Shown: positions 1 to 13,770, counted from the stretch's first letter. The stretch: DNA of 64,000 nt from Eretmocerus hayati (GCA_029851415.1 CM056742.1:145581121-145645120), one strand, 5' to 3'. Notes: generated by a model not told the origin, from the letters alone. A program made the numbers and translations.

Positions 1-2839
1 ATTTTTGCTTCCCACGCGCCAATTTTTGGTGCCTGTGTGACGGGAGAGAAATTTTGTTGCGAGATCACTAGAATTTGATTTCGCATCTTTAAATTTTGCT
101 GCGGATACTACACTTTCTGATGAAAATCAATCCTGTCCCCCGGATAGAGCCGATCGCAGCAACCCATTTTTCATGTCGGGAGTTTCTCAGTGTAGAGATA
201 TTCATTCCATGTTTTTTCAGCTCAAGAGCAACTATCAGAAACACAAGATGATTGGCAAAATTTCCGCTTACACCATCCCGCAATTGAATCAGATAATCAA
301 AACAATAGAATAAAAAAGTCGATGAAGACCTATAATTTTGCGCGGACTGTTCGCCGCGCACCCAAATCTTACATCGTAATGGTTGATTTCGAGAAAAAAT
401 TTTACGAAATATTCCATTCGTTTGTCTATTATAAGAGTTTGGATCAGCAAAAATCCTGAGGCTACTCATCTTTGGCAGTGAAAAGCAATTACTCGTTCAT
501 CGTATTCTAATTAACTCTGAGCTACTCCAAATACTCGTATTGTACAAGAAATCTACTCCTACTTATGTATCAGAAGAAAATAATAACATTGTTACTTTTA
601 CGAGGACTTTACATACCGTCAATCCAGTTTACAAATACCCTCATGAATTTTCGGGTACTTTGATTCTAAAACACTCATACATAGAATATATTCGTTACCA
701 CTCGAATTCACATTATCTCAAAAGCTCATCGAAAAATTCCAAGATTCAATGTGCTCGGGTTTGAATGTCGACATCCCTTTACCAAATCTACCTACTTGCA
801 AATCTTATAACGTAATGTAAAGCAGAGAATCTTCATTTTGGTAGACCGTGGATTAATGTGTGATACGCTTTCGCTTACAGATTAAATTTCAAAAAATTTC
901 GAAAAATCTGATGATTCATTAACTGCTCTAATCATAAATTCGATAATCCTCTGAGAAATTCAGAAGAAGTTGTCTCAGAGATTGACTTCGATATTTTCAA
1001 TGGCAATTATTATTATTAATCTAGAAATGATTCAAAAATCAAGATGTGTAAACAGGCCAGCGAAGATTTGTAAAACTTTGAGGAAGTACTGATGAAGTTT
1101 TACCTGTGACCAGTTGATAGTAGTAACCATTGAATGACTCACCTAGAACAAAAATATGAGACAAAATTTTTAATAACTATAACAACTAACAATCCAACAT
1201 GGATCATGGGTTATTAGAGACATTTTCTTGTCTATTATCAATCGCCTGCACCATTAAATTTTTCCACAACTTTTATCGTGATCGAAGATTCTGATAACCA
1301 TAAATTATAGGGCATCGGCACGAAACTCGCACCGCCTCGGTGTAATGTCATTGAGCCCATAATATGGCGTGAAATTCAATTACCAATCACCCGTCTATGG
1401 GCCCAGGATCATATTCCTGCATTGAATTTCCAAAAAGAATTCGAGCGCGATATTAATCGGTGGGCGAGAACCTCGCGTAATTGTGCACTTGGTCACGGAA
1501 ATGAATTGAGTTTCTCACTGATATGGACCGGCATATAAAGTCTTTGTAACAGCGTGAATCAAAAAAGTGCTAGCGAGAAAGTTCACGCGACGGTCGCAAT
1601 TATCCCACCTCTTCCTTCCTTCCTTTATTTCTTCTTTCCTTCCTGCGGGAGCAAAGTTTTCTCGAAAAACGATACGGTGAACAAAAAGTTTATCGATCGG
1701 TCTCATCCTCGTGTTTTTCTATAAAACCCAATGGCGTACTATGAAAAGTTCGTAATCGGAAGAACGCGACCAAGTTCGCGTGTGGTCCATGTCTTCCAAA
1801 TTTTCAGATCTAATAATCTCTTAGCTAGAAGGAAACGTCCACGACTTCCGATCTCCCGATTTCAATCAAGCCCACTGCCACTGATGCAGTAGCACAGCAG
1901 GACATCCTCCTGGGATTTCCTTTTCTTCCGCTTTGGAGATATAATCCCACTCTATAGAGAATAAACCCTAATGAAATCGAGAGACGCTATACACGAGGCG
2001 ATCATTTGTCTCTACGAGCCAGGTCTTTCATTAAAACCCACGGAATTGATAGACGGCCACGTGAATCGGCGCCACTGAGGAAAGCTAGAGATTTTATAGA
2101 CTATATATAGGTAGACTTGAAAGTGACATTGGACTTTTTTTCTATACAAGATCAGCCCGCGAGTAGTCGAGTAATTCTATGATTATTCTGCTTACCAAGA
2201 GCGGATTTTGTCGCACCGGTAAATGGCTGCGCAAATCGCCGGGAAAGCTGATGTATGAGGGAAAGGAAGAGCTGTCTTGCTTTGATTCGGATGGATCGTG
2301 TCTTTTTTTTTTCTCTCTGTACAGTCCGCAAGTGATCAAGTAGCAGCGGGTTCTTATCCATGATTAATTTTGACGTTTCAATCAGTCATGCTGAGTTATG
2401 ACACGGCGAGAAATTGCAATTTTCCGGGTTTGTGTGTGGATAGATTGAATTAAATCAGCAGTTTCTAGAAGATTTCGCTTGATTTAATCGGAGATGTCTT
2501 CGGCTAGATCGCTGAATTATACGCGGGAAATGTCAGTGCATCTAATTAGTGAACCTTTTCCGGGATGACACATAATAATCATTTTTCGATGTCTTAGGAA
2601 ATTTCACGCAGTTTGATTAAGATTGCGAAAGATGTGGAAATTCATAAGATTTTGCTCGGATGAGATTATTTCCTATGGAACTTTGGTAATGAAATTGACT
2701 AACTCAAATGCATGCTAGCCTATCTCGAACGAGATTACTAAAAAATTATTATATGCATAATCACCGCCACCCGTGTCATTGGATCATCATGGATCGTGCT
2801 AATATGTTCAAATTTAGGCAGAAACAACGCTGTTCAGTT
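1..2839. other. Gene-free AT-rich stretch
   Basis: No supported gene, RNA or mobile element was seen. The open frames here (up to 126 aa) have no recognisable motif and no convincing splice context. A pyrimidine-rich CTTC/CTTT tract lies at about 1611-1650. The part from 1300 to 2100 is somewhat richer in G+C and CpG than its surroundings, but I see no exon with both splice signals. Confidence 0.6.
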
Positions 2840-3279
2840 TAAGGTAGTATTAGCGGTACTGGATGTGTCAAGTGCCGAACGTACTCGCGCTTGACTCCCT
2901 TCCGCCCGCGATATAGGTATAGTGAATGCACGCAGCAGACGACGACCTAACCCCGAAACCGCAGAAATGAGTGACACTTGGGCTCAGATCTTTTTTTGTA
3001 GGCTCTGAATCGTCAATCTGATCGCTCCTGAGTGTTTTTTGTGCATTCTTACATCTGTGTATTCACTGCCAAGGAAATCTGTGCGTCAGGTATCACTCTA
3101 CTGGTGATTTTCCATAAGACGCCGTGTTAAACGGCTTTTACAAAAACGCTCATAACTTTTTTTCCCGACTCTGAAGGCTTCTGAAATTTCAACTGAAGCA
3201 CTTTGAGACCCTAATATACAACTGTGCCGACTTTCGTGATTTTCTGAGCGTCAATTCGAGTACCGCTAATACTACCTAA
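2840..3279. mobile_element. PIF/Harbinger-like MITE
   Basis: Perfect terminal inverted repeats: GGTAGTATTAGCGGTACT begins at 2843, and its reverse complement ends at 3276. Both sides are flanked by TAA (2840-2842 and 3277-3279). A 3-bp TWA target duplication with TIRs starting in GG is the hallmark of PIF/Harbinger elements. The 434-bp interior has no coding capacity, so this would be a non-autonomous copy. The superfamily call rests on the TIR start and TSD only. Confidence 0.75.
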
Positions 3280-3828
3280 GCAAATTAAAGTGGCTTAAAT
3301 ATTGATAGACTCGAGCTTCAACTTTCATAATAAACATCGAACTCGTCTGAATTGACATCTGTTGATAGCATTACAGAAGAAGTATTTACAAGCAAGTGCG
3401 AATCGATTCTGAATTCCAGATCTTCTAAGATTGACGGCTATCTAACCAAGCCTTCAAAATTCTTTGACGGTCTACTCGACCTAAAAATGTGCGAAACAGA
3501 AGGCATTCGCACTGACTTACAATGTAATGCCGTTAAATTTTGCGTCAGGTGTGATACCTCGAGCGTGGGAAGAATCGTTCACATTCCTTGAATAATGAAA
3601 TAGATTTGAAAAATCGCAAAAACGATATGAGTTTTGTAACAGATATGAAAAGATACTAGACAAAAATCTATCAACTTTTCTGAACCCATTGAGTATTTTT
3701 TGATACGCGTAGTCCAATTTCATGAAAAATTCCGTGAAAAACTGTGAGAATTCTCTGAGTGACAAGTCACACCCGAGGTATATTTCGATTTCACAATAAC
3801 AAGTCACTCGACAAGTCACATATGAATG
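3280..3828. other. Gene-free stretch
   Basis: Two unsupported ORFs (79 aa plus, 107 aa minus) overlap here without motifs. No repeat was recognised. It separates the Harbinger-like MITE from the paired hairpin MITEs. Confidence 0.5.
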
Positions 3829-3840
3829 GTTCAGAGTCAT

Positions 3841-4187
3841 AGTGGACTAACAAGGGGGACCCACGAAGTGCGGGTCACCAAACTTTTTTCACAGTCTCGT
3901 ACCACCTAGAATATGAAGAATCCAGAGTAACTCCGTCAAATGGGCTCCCTGTTCAGAGCTACAGGTAAAAATGTTGGCGTTGTCAGTAGATCTATATATA
4001 TATATCACTTTTTACCATAGACCTATAATGAGCAATGCTAATAATCTCAGTGGCTGTATCTCTGGCCAGGAGGCCCGTTTGACGGAGTTACTCTGGATTC
4101 TCCATATTCTAGGTGGTACGAGACTGTAAAAAAAGTCTGGTAAGGTTTAGTGACCCGCACGTTGTGGGTCCCTCTTGTAAGTCCACT
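3841..4187. mobile_element. Hairpin MITE, AGTGGACT family, copy A
   Basis: The element is a palindrome along its whole length. It starts AGTGGACTAACAAG and ends with the inverse CTTGTAAGTCCACT. The arm 'AGAGTAACTCCGTCAAATGG' (about 3924-3943) is repeated inverted at about 4078-4098. The hinge lies near 4010 in a short TATATA tract. There is no coding capacity. Related copies lie at 4366, 13946, 28974, 33243, 35493, 48283 and 57001. Confidence 0.8.
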
Positions 4188-4365
4188 CTCGAATCGTGCA
4201 AAAAATCAGCCTGAAAATTCTCCGCGTTGTGGTGGACTTGAATTTATTGTTTGCAAATAATTTTGTTCATCTTTTCCATCATGTTCTTCGACTTGGAGAA
4301 TGGCTCCCCAATGGCCTCTGCTCATGGTGAAATTGTGGGAGGCCCCAGAATGAATGAGTCTCAAA

Positions 4366-4717
4366 AGTGGACTCACAAGCAGAGCATCAGGTCTGCGGAA
4401 CACGGATCTTGATGAAACTCTGGGAATCATCTTGTTTTGGTGAAAAATGAAGGTATCTCCAAGGGTTGAGTCCAGTGGACCTCCTATCCCGAGATACGGT
4501 TATGAAGATTAGCATTGTCCGTAAAGGCCTATGTTAAAATGACACATATATAGATATACTAACAATGGTAACCTCCATAGCAGCTGTACCTCGGGTTAGG
4601 AGTCCCATTGGACTTAACCCTTGGAGATACCTTCATTTTTCACCAAAACAAGATGATTCCCAGAGTTTCGTCAAGATCCGTGTTCCGCAGACCTGATGCT
4701 CTTCTTGTTAGTCCACT
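4366..4717. mobile_element. Hairpin MITE, AGTGGACT family, copy B
   Basis: A second full-length hairpin starts AGTGGACTCACAAG and ends CTTGTTAGTCCACT. The arms share blocks such as GCATCAGGTCTGCGGAACAC and CTTGTTTTGGTGAAAAATGA with inverted partners on the far side. The hinge lies near 4540. It is separated from copy A by 178 bp of unrelated sequence. Short frames inside it are hairpin shadows, not genes. Confidence 0.8.
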
Positions 4718-4729
4718 ATGACTCTGAAC

Positions 4730-6744
4730 AACTTATATGTACCTTTAGACTCTGAAATGCAGTTTTTGAAAGATGCTGAATTCAGCATTTTCTTTGCGGG
4801 GAACATTCCTTCAGACTACAAAAACGATTCCGATTTCGAATGAAAACTTAGCCGCATAATTTATGGGTGTATCACTATTTGTCTATATTCTAATAATTTT
4901 TATCAAATAACTTGAATGAAATTTTCAGATGGATTCTGATTATTATGCTCCAAGAACCTTTACCAAATTTTTTTCACTTTCGAATTTCGCAAACATCATA
5001 GGCCAGACAGCAAAAAAATTCTTGCCATGATATAACGATTGAAATTGTACGGTTACATGAGCTATGGATTGATCATTAGAGTGTACAGGGTAGTGTACAG
5101 CATAAAATCGAGAATGAATTTTGCATGACATTCGTCACACTAATAGAGAGAAAGGCAAAATCAGATTCGTTCATTCGCATTCAAATCGTCTGATTACAAA
5201 TAAACCTAACCTAAACGCTATCTCATGTGATATTTTTATATAAATGTAATGGCCACGAACTATAATAGAATTGGTCTTCGTCAATCTATCATATCACGCT
5301 TGAAAGCTTTGAAAACGATTGGTCTTACGTAACTCCAAACTCATTGCAAAAAAAAAGTAATTCGGGTGTAGATGATAAACGATCGATTGACAATGCTATC
5401 CGCTCCATAAGAATATAATTTTTTTACAACTAACCGCTGCGGAGCATATAAGCGAAAGTTTAATATCGAATAAATTCGCACGTCCTTTCCAAATGACGAA
5501 TGCTTTTTCATAAGAGTCGGCGTCAAACGAGCGGATCCAAATCGGCTAAATAACTCATGTAGGTAATGTGTCTATATCTTCTTGCGCAAATAGCCTCTCT
5601 CGTTTGCGCTCCAAAATTTATGACTCCCAAAATGCTCCATTAATCCTATTATAGCGTGCTTGATGCCATTCATTGTAACTAGTGAAAACGTTCGTCATAC
5701 ACTTGAAAGCATATAATGCAAGTACTCTCTTATATATCCATCATCTCACAACTGGCTCGTCAATAATCAACAAGCTCACTTGCACAAAAAGTATTACACT
5801 AAGGGAGGCACCAATCAAGAGTTCAAATACTTCACGATTTGAAATTTTTTGCAATAATTGGAATGGTCCAAAGTGCAGTAAGAGTAACGATTCTATACAG
5901 ATGATAGAGTGAAGAAAAGTATAACTTTCTTTATATGGAGGCTTTCGTATGGCCCATTAGCGTTTGGGTTGGTATGTTATAATGCACATCGGAGAGCCCG
6001 AAAACCAAAAGGAAATGGTTTGGAAAAAAAAGTTGGCAGTGTACGGCAGTTGAAAAGGAGATCACTCGGGAGAGCCTTTCTCTTGCTAAAAAGTTCGCAC
6101 GCGATAAGCGCCCCCGCAGAAGCACTTGATAAGGGACTAAAGCTTCCTGGATAACTCCATATAGTATAAGACAGACATACGTCTTGTTCTGGTACATATA
6201 TACAATATAAGAGTTGAAAAAGCGATCAGCCATGATAGGTAGCTCTGGCAGACCTGCAATTACTATTTGAATGAAAAGAGTTTGTGAGAGAATAATGGGT
6301 GATTTATAAAGTAGATTGTGAACACGATGGAAAGCACGTGGCGTGATATGCTTCTGCGATGAATTGGTTCCTTTTGTAAGGATATTTCACTTTCAGAATC
6401 TTATTTTGTTGCTTTTGAAAAGCATTTTTGTACACAAATTCGCGGAAGCTCTTACGTATATTGCTAAGTGAGCACTGTGATAATGAAAGTTATGTGGATC
6501 GGTCCCGCAGCGCGGGAAAGTTATATTCTATAGGTACCTGTTGCAAATCGTGCTGTCTACGCTGACTGATAGCAATCCAACAATTGATTTTGATCAATAT
6601 CGTTAACGCTTATTTCTTACCATAGCTGTTTTCACTGATTGATTCTCGTTACCAAGAGGTTCATTTTTATAAAATTCTGGCCCATTCAATCCACGGTGCT
6701 TAAAAAGTTTCAATTTCGTCTAATCACTCTTGTAAACAAGTTGT
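4730..6744. other. Gene-free stretch
   Basis: AT-rich sequence with a few unsupported ORFs (up to 100 aa, in overlapping opposite frames near 5909-6233). No domain, splice-bounded exon, tRNA-like B box or repeat was recognised. Confidence 0.5.
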
Positions 6745-7560
6745 TCTGATGTGAAAATTCTGAAATCATGGGTGCCACTTTGTACGAACCCTTAAGACGC
6801 TTGGAAAAGAATCAACCAAACCGTTTTTAATTTATTTTTAGGTAATTTTCTTGGTACAGTCGCTAGTTTTTTTTTATCCAGGCTCACTCTAGTCTTGGTG
6901 ATGTGGCTGTGTTAGCCTTCATGAGCGTGAAGTGCCGCGGTGGGGCTCGCTAGGGATGCAGGCGGGTAAACTTTTCGAACGCAACATATCAAATACCTTT
7001 TTCAGGGTGCACGGTGTGCAAGTACATTTTGTGGTGCAATTTTGCCAAAAATATAACTTACTCCGTATTCTTTGATAAAAGAGATCTCGCCTCGTTCAGG
7101 CCTTTCCTGACTAGTTTTCCCTCAAGGTTCATCGTCAGGTGCAACTTTTTCATGCCCCATTCGGACTTTGCCAGGTACTTTTCCACAAAAATCTAGTTTT
7201 GCTATAGTCTGAACCGACCTTTGAACGCGAGACTACACAGATCCTGTAGCCAGATTTTTTTGAAGTTCCTGGTGGCCAAATGAAAGCTCAATACACTCAA
7301 GGTAGATTATTAAACCGTCTGGCCATGAGTCCAATTTCAGTGACAAATGGCAGGTCTATGTGCGACGTTCGAGGCGACGTTACAGTACTATCCATGCATG
7401 TTATTTTCATGGTACCGATAGAAGAAAGTACACATATTCTTACGCAAATCAATTTGTGCGTTATGTGTTTCGAAAAGTTGAAAATAAATTGTAGGACTTT
7501 CACAAATGATACATGACGGTGACTTGACCCACAAATATCGAAATTCCCTCGGATCTATAA
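6745..7560 (+). repeat. Dispersed repeat, copy 1
   Basis: This matches 59800-60757 in the same orientation through a long series of shared blocks: TTGTACGAACCCTTAA, GTACATTTTGTGG, AAAATCTAGTTTTGCTA, CGAGACTAC followed by AGATCCT, and AAATATCGAAATT. The two copies share no obvious TIR. It is probably part of a larger transposable element whose ends I cannot place. The frames inside are not conserved in the second copy, so I do not call a gene. Confidence 0.75.
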
Positions 7561-9537
7561 ATGTGAAAAATATTCGTGGAATTGACCGGCCTGTATTCGC
7601 GTAAGAAAAGCTCATACATGAACGGTTCCCGAACAGAACTATATGAGTCAATTTTATAGATTTTGAAAAAGTTGCTTCGGTACTCGAGAAAACTATTTCT
7701 TGAGAAACTTCCAAAGACATCGTTATTACATTTCGTCGTCGTTATTATTATTACTCAAAACAACAAACCATTTTGTATGATGCCAGAATGATTCTGCGAA
7801 AAAATAATTATAAGAAAAAATATTTCGACGCTTAGGAAAACCTGACATTTGCAGACAACAATGAAACAGAAGAGTGAGATATAAACCCTGTCTGCTTCTT
7901 GTAGGCGTTGTTCGTAATTTTGGTAAAACATTAATCAATCGAGTACATTGATTTTGGCTTGATATAGCGGGGGGTGAAAGCTCCTAAATTCGTTTTTGCC
8001 GAGATTCTATCAACTTGTGGCCCAACTGAACTCAGAGTGACACTGAAAAAAATTATGAATCTTGGATAAAAGGGCTTCACTCCATGTGACGCGCAATTCC
8101 CTGCTCACGTAACTGTTTACTTTTACAAACACTTTCGTCGCAAAGTCTCATTTCGATTCGTAGAAATAAATGCAGAGCAGTACGCGCCTCAATATGTGAT
8201 TTGACCACTGTATAATTTTGGGATTGAGTAACGGCCACAAGAGACCGCATACCAGCATAATATCGCCGAACGCGCAAAAGTACACCACCACCGGAAGAAA
8301 TATGAATTTCCCGCGGGATTATGTGCCATAAGCGCAAGCTCTAATTCGAAAAGGAAACAATCATTCTGATTTCGAGATAGGCTAGTAAATCATCAAGAAA
8401 TACTTTGATACAATGTATCGGAGTTCATCAGACTGTTGAGGAAAATAAATGTATACCTATTCTTGATGAAACGTGAAAAAACGGAAGTGAAACGTCAAAT
8501 CTAGCATAGGCATAGACCCACATCATATTTTCCGAGATCAGCGTCGCATCTAATACATGCAGCATTCGAGAACGAGCGCATGAATCAGAACTCATGCATT
8601 TCAGACACGCGAAAACGAAAGCATCACTGAAAGAAAGTTCCAAAGGTCGACGAAAAGAAACTACCGTCATTGATCAAATTTGACAGAAAAAATTCCGCAG
8701 CATTGCATTTCTACGATCGTCAACTGGTGAGCTTGCATACTCAGTAGTATAGTAGGCAAGCTCCAAAGTGCTAACACGTGCATTTTATGCTCAACTAATT
8801 GCTTGTCGTAATTGATGTGACTCTACATCAACGAACCGTACCGAAATTCAAATCTTTTTCACGGATACCATATCGTTAATGTTTCATTAAATATCGGTAT
8901 GCTGTTTAATAAATTGCTCAAAGTATAGATAGATTTTCATCAATCTATCTGGAAGTGCATTTACATAACGTGATATATCTGTTTTTATCGTCGTATCGAA
9001 AAATGAATGTGAGACAAAGTACTACGTGCTTATCTACTTTCACTCCCACGACATATTATCTGAGATGCTGGTTTTGCTGAGTTGAAAAATTTGGCGAATT
9101 ATTGAATCATTGCTTAGTATATCCAGTGCAGAGGAAAATCGATCGGCACTCAAGATAAGTTTGCAAAAAAAATGATTGCTGCGTTCAAGACAATGAATTT
9201 GTAGCGTGTATCTAACGATATATTATTTGTATTACGATCGTATCCGAAAAAAGTTATAACTTGTAAGGAGTCTTTGAGCTACATGCTGGTCTATGAATCA
9301 ATCATTTTAGAGAGACTGGTCGATATAACATTTCTCAAAGTACTCATTCTAAATTACGTACTTTGAAACGAACGATTAATTTCAGTTTTCAAGTAGCTAA
9401 GATTGGTATGTGAAGATAATAGGCACGCAGGGTAAAGAAGTTTGGATGAAGAAATGGAGTTGAAGATAAATTGTTACGTGGAAGGAAACTTTGCGAATAT
9501 GATGGTTTCTAAAACACACAATACCATTATACCTGCA
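7561..9537. other. Gene-free stretch
   Basis: Only unsupported ORFs (up to 110 aa). A small imperfect hairpin, GAGCTTGC...GCAAGCTC with an inner ATACT/AGTAT pair, sits at 8728-8762. Nothing else was recognised. Confidence 0.5.
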
Positions 9538-9539
9538 TA

Positions 9540-10894
9540 CAAGGTGTCCCAAAAGTCAGCCCCCGTCCCCTCGAAACTCGAAAATGGCTCCAACTATCAA
9601 AAATCTCTGACACACGTGTCTCGTGAAATCGAAAGGGAAGCTCAAAAATGTACTCAAAATTGAACCTAAATGTAACGTCGATGGTGTTTTGGATATGTCT
9701 AATCAAATTCTCCAAACTGGAACTCCTATTTTTGACTCCGGATTTTGAGAGAGCATAAAATCCTAATTCCATATATAACATTTTGCCATATCTTTCGATG
9801 ACCTCCAGGGGTCGTCAGCAGGGTCAAAACTATCTGGACAGTAGTTTAACGGCCACAGCTAAAGCGATAGTCTATATTGGAGAGGTCCTTCTCAGAAAAA
9901 TTTCCAAGATTTATTTCGATTCTTGACCTATGTTACCTTGAGCATAACCTTTATTTCTATTAGGGGTCAGCTCGATTTCCAGTATGGTTGTTACTATTCG
10001 CACTCTGGATCCTGAAGATGTGATGGGTTAGGAGTCGAGATAAGGCTCTCTACCTCATTCGTAGATGACCCTTAAAGGTCATTTTGAGGTCACAAATCTC
10101 TGAATAGTAGTTCAACGTGCCAGAACTGAGGCAATAGTCTGGAGTAGGGGGTTTATTCTCAAAAGAAATCCCTGAATCTGTTGGACCCTCAAAAATTTTC
10201 AGGATCCAGAGTCAGAAATACAAATAACCATAATCAAATTCGCGTTGACTTCCAATGAGAGTCGAGGTTATGCTCAAGGTTACAGGTAAAATGTCAAACG
10301 GAGTCTGAGATTTCTCTGAAAATAGCCCCGCTGATCCAGACAATTGCCTCAACTCTGACCCCTAGAACCACTATTCAGAGACTTGTGACCTCAATATGAC
10401 CTTTGAGGGTCATCTACGGATGTAGTAGAGAGTCATATCTCAACTCCAAATCCGTCCCAATTTTAGGATCCAAAGTACGAATAGTGATAACCATGCTGAA
10501 AACCGAGCTGATCCCTAATGGAACTCAAGGTTATTGTCAAGGTCACAGGTCCGGATCGAAGTAAGTCTGAGAAACTTTTCTGAGAGGGACCTTCCTATTC
10601 TTGACTATCGCTCTGGCTCTAATACGTTGAATTATTGTTTAGATACTCCAGACCTCCAAATGAACCCTAGAGGCCATAAAAAAACATGGCAGAATGTCTT
10701 ATTTGGATGTAAAATTTCTTGATCTTTCAGAATCTGGTGTCAAAATAAGGGTCCCTATTTGGGAAAATTCTATTCGTCCTCCATAAAACCATCAAGGTCG
10801 CATTCAAGGTCAAATCTGGGTCCATTTTCCAGCTTCTTCCTCTGTGTTGGGAGACACGTATTTCGGAGTTTTTTCTGACTTTTGGGACACCCTG
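9540..10894. mobile_element. Long palindromic (foldback) DNA element 1
   Basis: The termini are CAAGGTGTCCCAAAAGTCAG (left) and the inverse CTGACTTTTGGGACACCCTG (right), flanked by TA (9538-9539 and 10895-10896). The inverted similarity continues from both ends to near the centre, so nearly the whole 1355 bp can fold into one hairpin. Paired blocks include GGTCAGCTCGATTTCC / AACCGAGCTGATCCC and CTATTCAGAGACTTGTGACC / GGTCACAAATCTCTGAATAG. No transposase frame is present. The TA duplication suggests Tc/mariner-pogo type mobilisation; the family is not determined. Confidence 0.85.
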
Positions 10895-10896
10895 TA

Positions 10897-13675
10897 TGTA
10901 CGTATTCAGTGTAATATTAGTATAAATTTCATCTACGCATTCTGCGTAATAGATACAGGTGGAAACAATAGAGGGCAGATCTGGTATTAGTTGAGCCGTT
11001 ATCCAGTGTCACCGCTGCAAGACAAGACAATAAGTATATCTTATCACTGGTGCACCGAGTTATAAAGAAGAAAATGACGAAGTTGAACACAACCGTGCAA
11101 TTCCACTTTCGATAATCTCTCTAATTTGTTTATTCAGTGTTTCATAAGACTGAATGAGTAATGCTTGATATGGAATTATAATATACATGATACCATAATA
11201 CTGCACAAATTTCAAAGGAAAAGCATATATAATATGAACAGGATTAAATCGTTTCACTGATGCATTATACACCGAGTTTAATGAGAAACAACTTGTAATG
11301 GAGAAATAATCTTTCATCTTCGATGGGATTTCTCTTTGGGAAGGACGAATCAAGATCTAATATTATCGACACCGAAGATTCTACATACTCAATATGGGCT
11401 CGTGTAATGAGCTCATTTTAGAACTTTTTTTAAATGAAAATCATTACAGCAATCAGTAAACAAATTGATGTGTAAAATCTACCGATCTTTCGCCTATAAA
11501 AAAAATTGAACCATTCAAAAGGGTAATAACCATTGAATCCATACCGGAAGAGCAGAGGTTAACATTTCTCATGTTACATCAGGTTGATCGTCAAGTCAGA
11601 ATTTGATGTTCTAAACATCTGAGCAAAGAATATACCATGAAAAGGGTTGAATTTGTTTGAATATTTCGAAAGGTCGATTTCTTTGGAAAATTTCGACAAA
11701 ATTATTTACAATGTAAAGTCTCAGTTGATTTCTGGTTTGTTCGTATAGAAGTGGAAAACCATAGGACCTTGTGTTTCAGATCTGCATATACGCATATATT
11801 GTCGAGGGATCGATGATTGCCCAGCAAGACCGGTATGATTCATCACAACAACACCATCTCCCTTTCCTTTCTTTGTAAATAGAATGCATGGGGGCCAAAC
11901 TATGTTTCCACAAGGGGAACCCCTACTAAAGCAACCGCACACCGAGACGTGCGAGGGTGCAATAACTGCAAGACCGATGCATCAGGCGAGCAATAAGTAT
12001 TGCTTCGTGTAATATAACGCATCGATCGGGTTCTGCGTTAGAGCCTCGCTATATATTCCATAGATGTTGCTATAGCAATATACGCATGAGAGTAGGCATA
12101 TTTCTCGATTCGATTCGATTTGATTCGACAAGCCTCGTGATATTATGCGATACTTCTGCTTTTCCGTATGATAATATTACCGCACCAGGTACATCGAATG
12201 GCTAATCAAATTCTGTCTGATGGAATTGAGAGGCACACTCTACTGATGTTGCAAAATTGGTCTGACTCGAAAAATGCTGCTGGTACGAATCATACAGGCA
12301 GATGGTGGGAAGTCGAGTAATTGCTTTGCAAGGGAAATGAGAAAATCTTGGATGTGTCTCTGGCGTACATACGTATCTGAAACACACTTTAAATTGGTAA
12401 AATCAAATTGACCCTGCTCAAATGTTGAATTGAAAGTTGAAAATATGAGATGGTTCGGAGGTTGTCGATGCAAACAAGTATTATATGATGCTAAAATTTT
12501 ACGATAGCAAGTCTTCGTAGAATTTGATTTTGTCAGTTTGATTTTTACGGACTGTATTAGTTTGGGTACTAAATGATTGAGGATTGTTGTTATACTCTTG
12601 ATACATTGGATGATTGATTTTGCTTGAATTTGAAATCATAAAACAAAATTTGAAGTCATAATGTAGATTTTTTTCACATATAACCTTTTCAATTCGACGG
12701 TGTTCTAGTCATTTCACTTGACGAACTTTCCCTCTTTCAATTAATCCAAGTTTTGTCTGATTCATCTCAGAATTATTTATAGAATATACAATCTTGGTCG
12801 AAATTTACATAGATTTAGGACAGCCTCTGATTATCTTTTATTATTTACTCCTTCATGATGACTACTTTAAACGCTTATCGGAATATTATCGACATTCGTC
12901 GCATATTATCTACCGATCACAACGCGGAATTTTCAGATAGATGTTCTAGAAAAGAAAGTGAAATTCATAGATTCGACAAGTTTACATAGTAATTCAAGAA
13001 ATGAGATGGAAAAACTGCAGACGCGTGCGTTTGTATATACTTATATGAGCAACTCTCGAAGCACGGACGACGATTCTTCCGCGCTCATCTCAAGCATGCG
13101 CTTACAACGAAGATCAATCACGTATAGACAGGCTACGAGACGATGATCCAAACTCGAGAGCGAATTTTTTTGCTGCCGCATCAGCGCTTTCTCAAGTCAC
13201 GCGCGAATCTTGGAAAGAAACAATTGCTCACCGGATGCAGTCGATTTTGACACATTCTATTCTCTGTATTTCAAAAAATCTTGAGCACGAATTTATCGCC
13301 AAAAGTTGAAGCTTAAACCTTGTCGTTATACCGTACGTATATGTACATACATTCAGGCATTGTATTGTACTGTTACGATGTATTAGTAAGGACTCGCAAG
13401 GCATAAGTGACCAAGGCGCATATTTATATCGAACGAACACTGTGTGCAAATGCGCTTCGACGTTGTTCCATGCGTTCCGATTCAATAATGGCTCGTTATA
13501 TTCGACAGCAGAGAAAAATATACACAAGTAAAACCTGTATTGCTCATTGTCCTGATCATTGTCACGGTGAAGGTTTAAAATTTTTACAGTTTTTTTTCTT
13601 TTGAGGCTAGAATACGGCAGTAATTGAAAAAATTTCATCCAAGAATGGAGATACAAATCATGTCATATTTTGCAG
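10897..13675. other. Gene-free stretch
   Basis: No supported features. A short GATTC-type repeat occurs at about 12105-12127. The longest frame near 13228-13656 (142 aa, minus) lacks any motif and overlaps a plus-strand frame, as chance ORFs do. Confidence 0.5.
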
Positions 13676-13770
13676 TATATGACGTTGTCGGCACGATGAG
13701 AGCGACCTTGACACTCATTAGCACTCTCGGTTGCCCAGCACATCAGAGCCTCGCTTGGAGTGTCACATAT
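13676..13770 (+). CDS. Weak internal-exon candidate
   Basis: A 95-nt segment is bounded by an acceptor-like TATTTTGCAG (ending 13675) and a donor GTAAGTAATG (from 13771). One frame is open throughout and reads YDVVGTMRATLTLISTLG... The segment is clearly richer in G+C than its AT-rich flanks, which is what drew attention to it. I do not recognise the peptide. No partner exon on this strand was found, and a 95-nt open frame between splice-like sites can arise by chance in a window of this size. Treat it as a hint only. Confidence 0.2.

Larger units (their letters stand above)
3829..4729. repeat. 26-bp outer inverted repeat enclosing two MITEs
   Basis: A 12-bp sequence (GTTCAGAGTCAT) just left of copy A recurs in inverse orientation just right of copy B. 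Together with the MITE termini it makes a perfect 26-bp inverted repeat (3829-3854 and 4704-4729). Target duplications are direct, so an inverted flank is not an ordinary TSD. It suggests a composite element or an inverted duplication. Confidence 0.8.

Noticed and set aside
1848..2000. Minus-strand frame with MSCCATASVAVGLIEIGRSE
   Set aside because: About 50 codons, no splice sites and no homology I recognise; likely chance in a slightly GC-richer patch.
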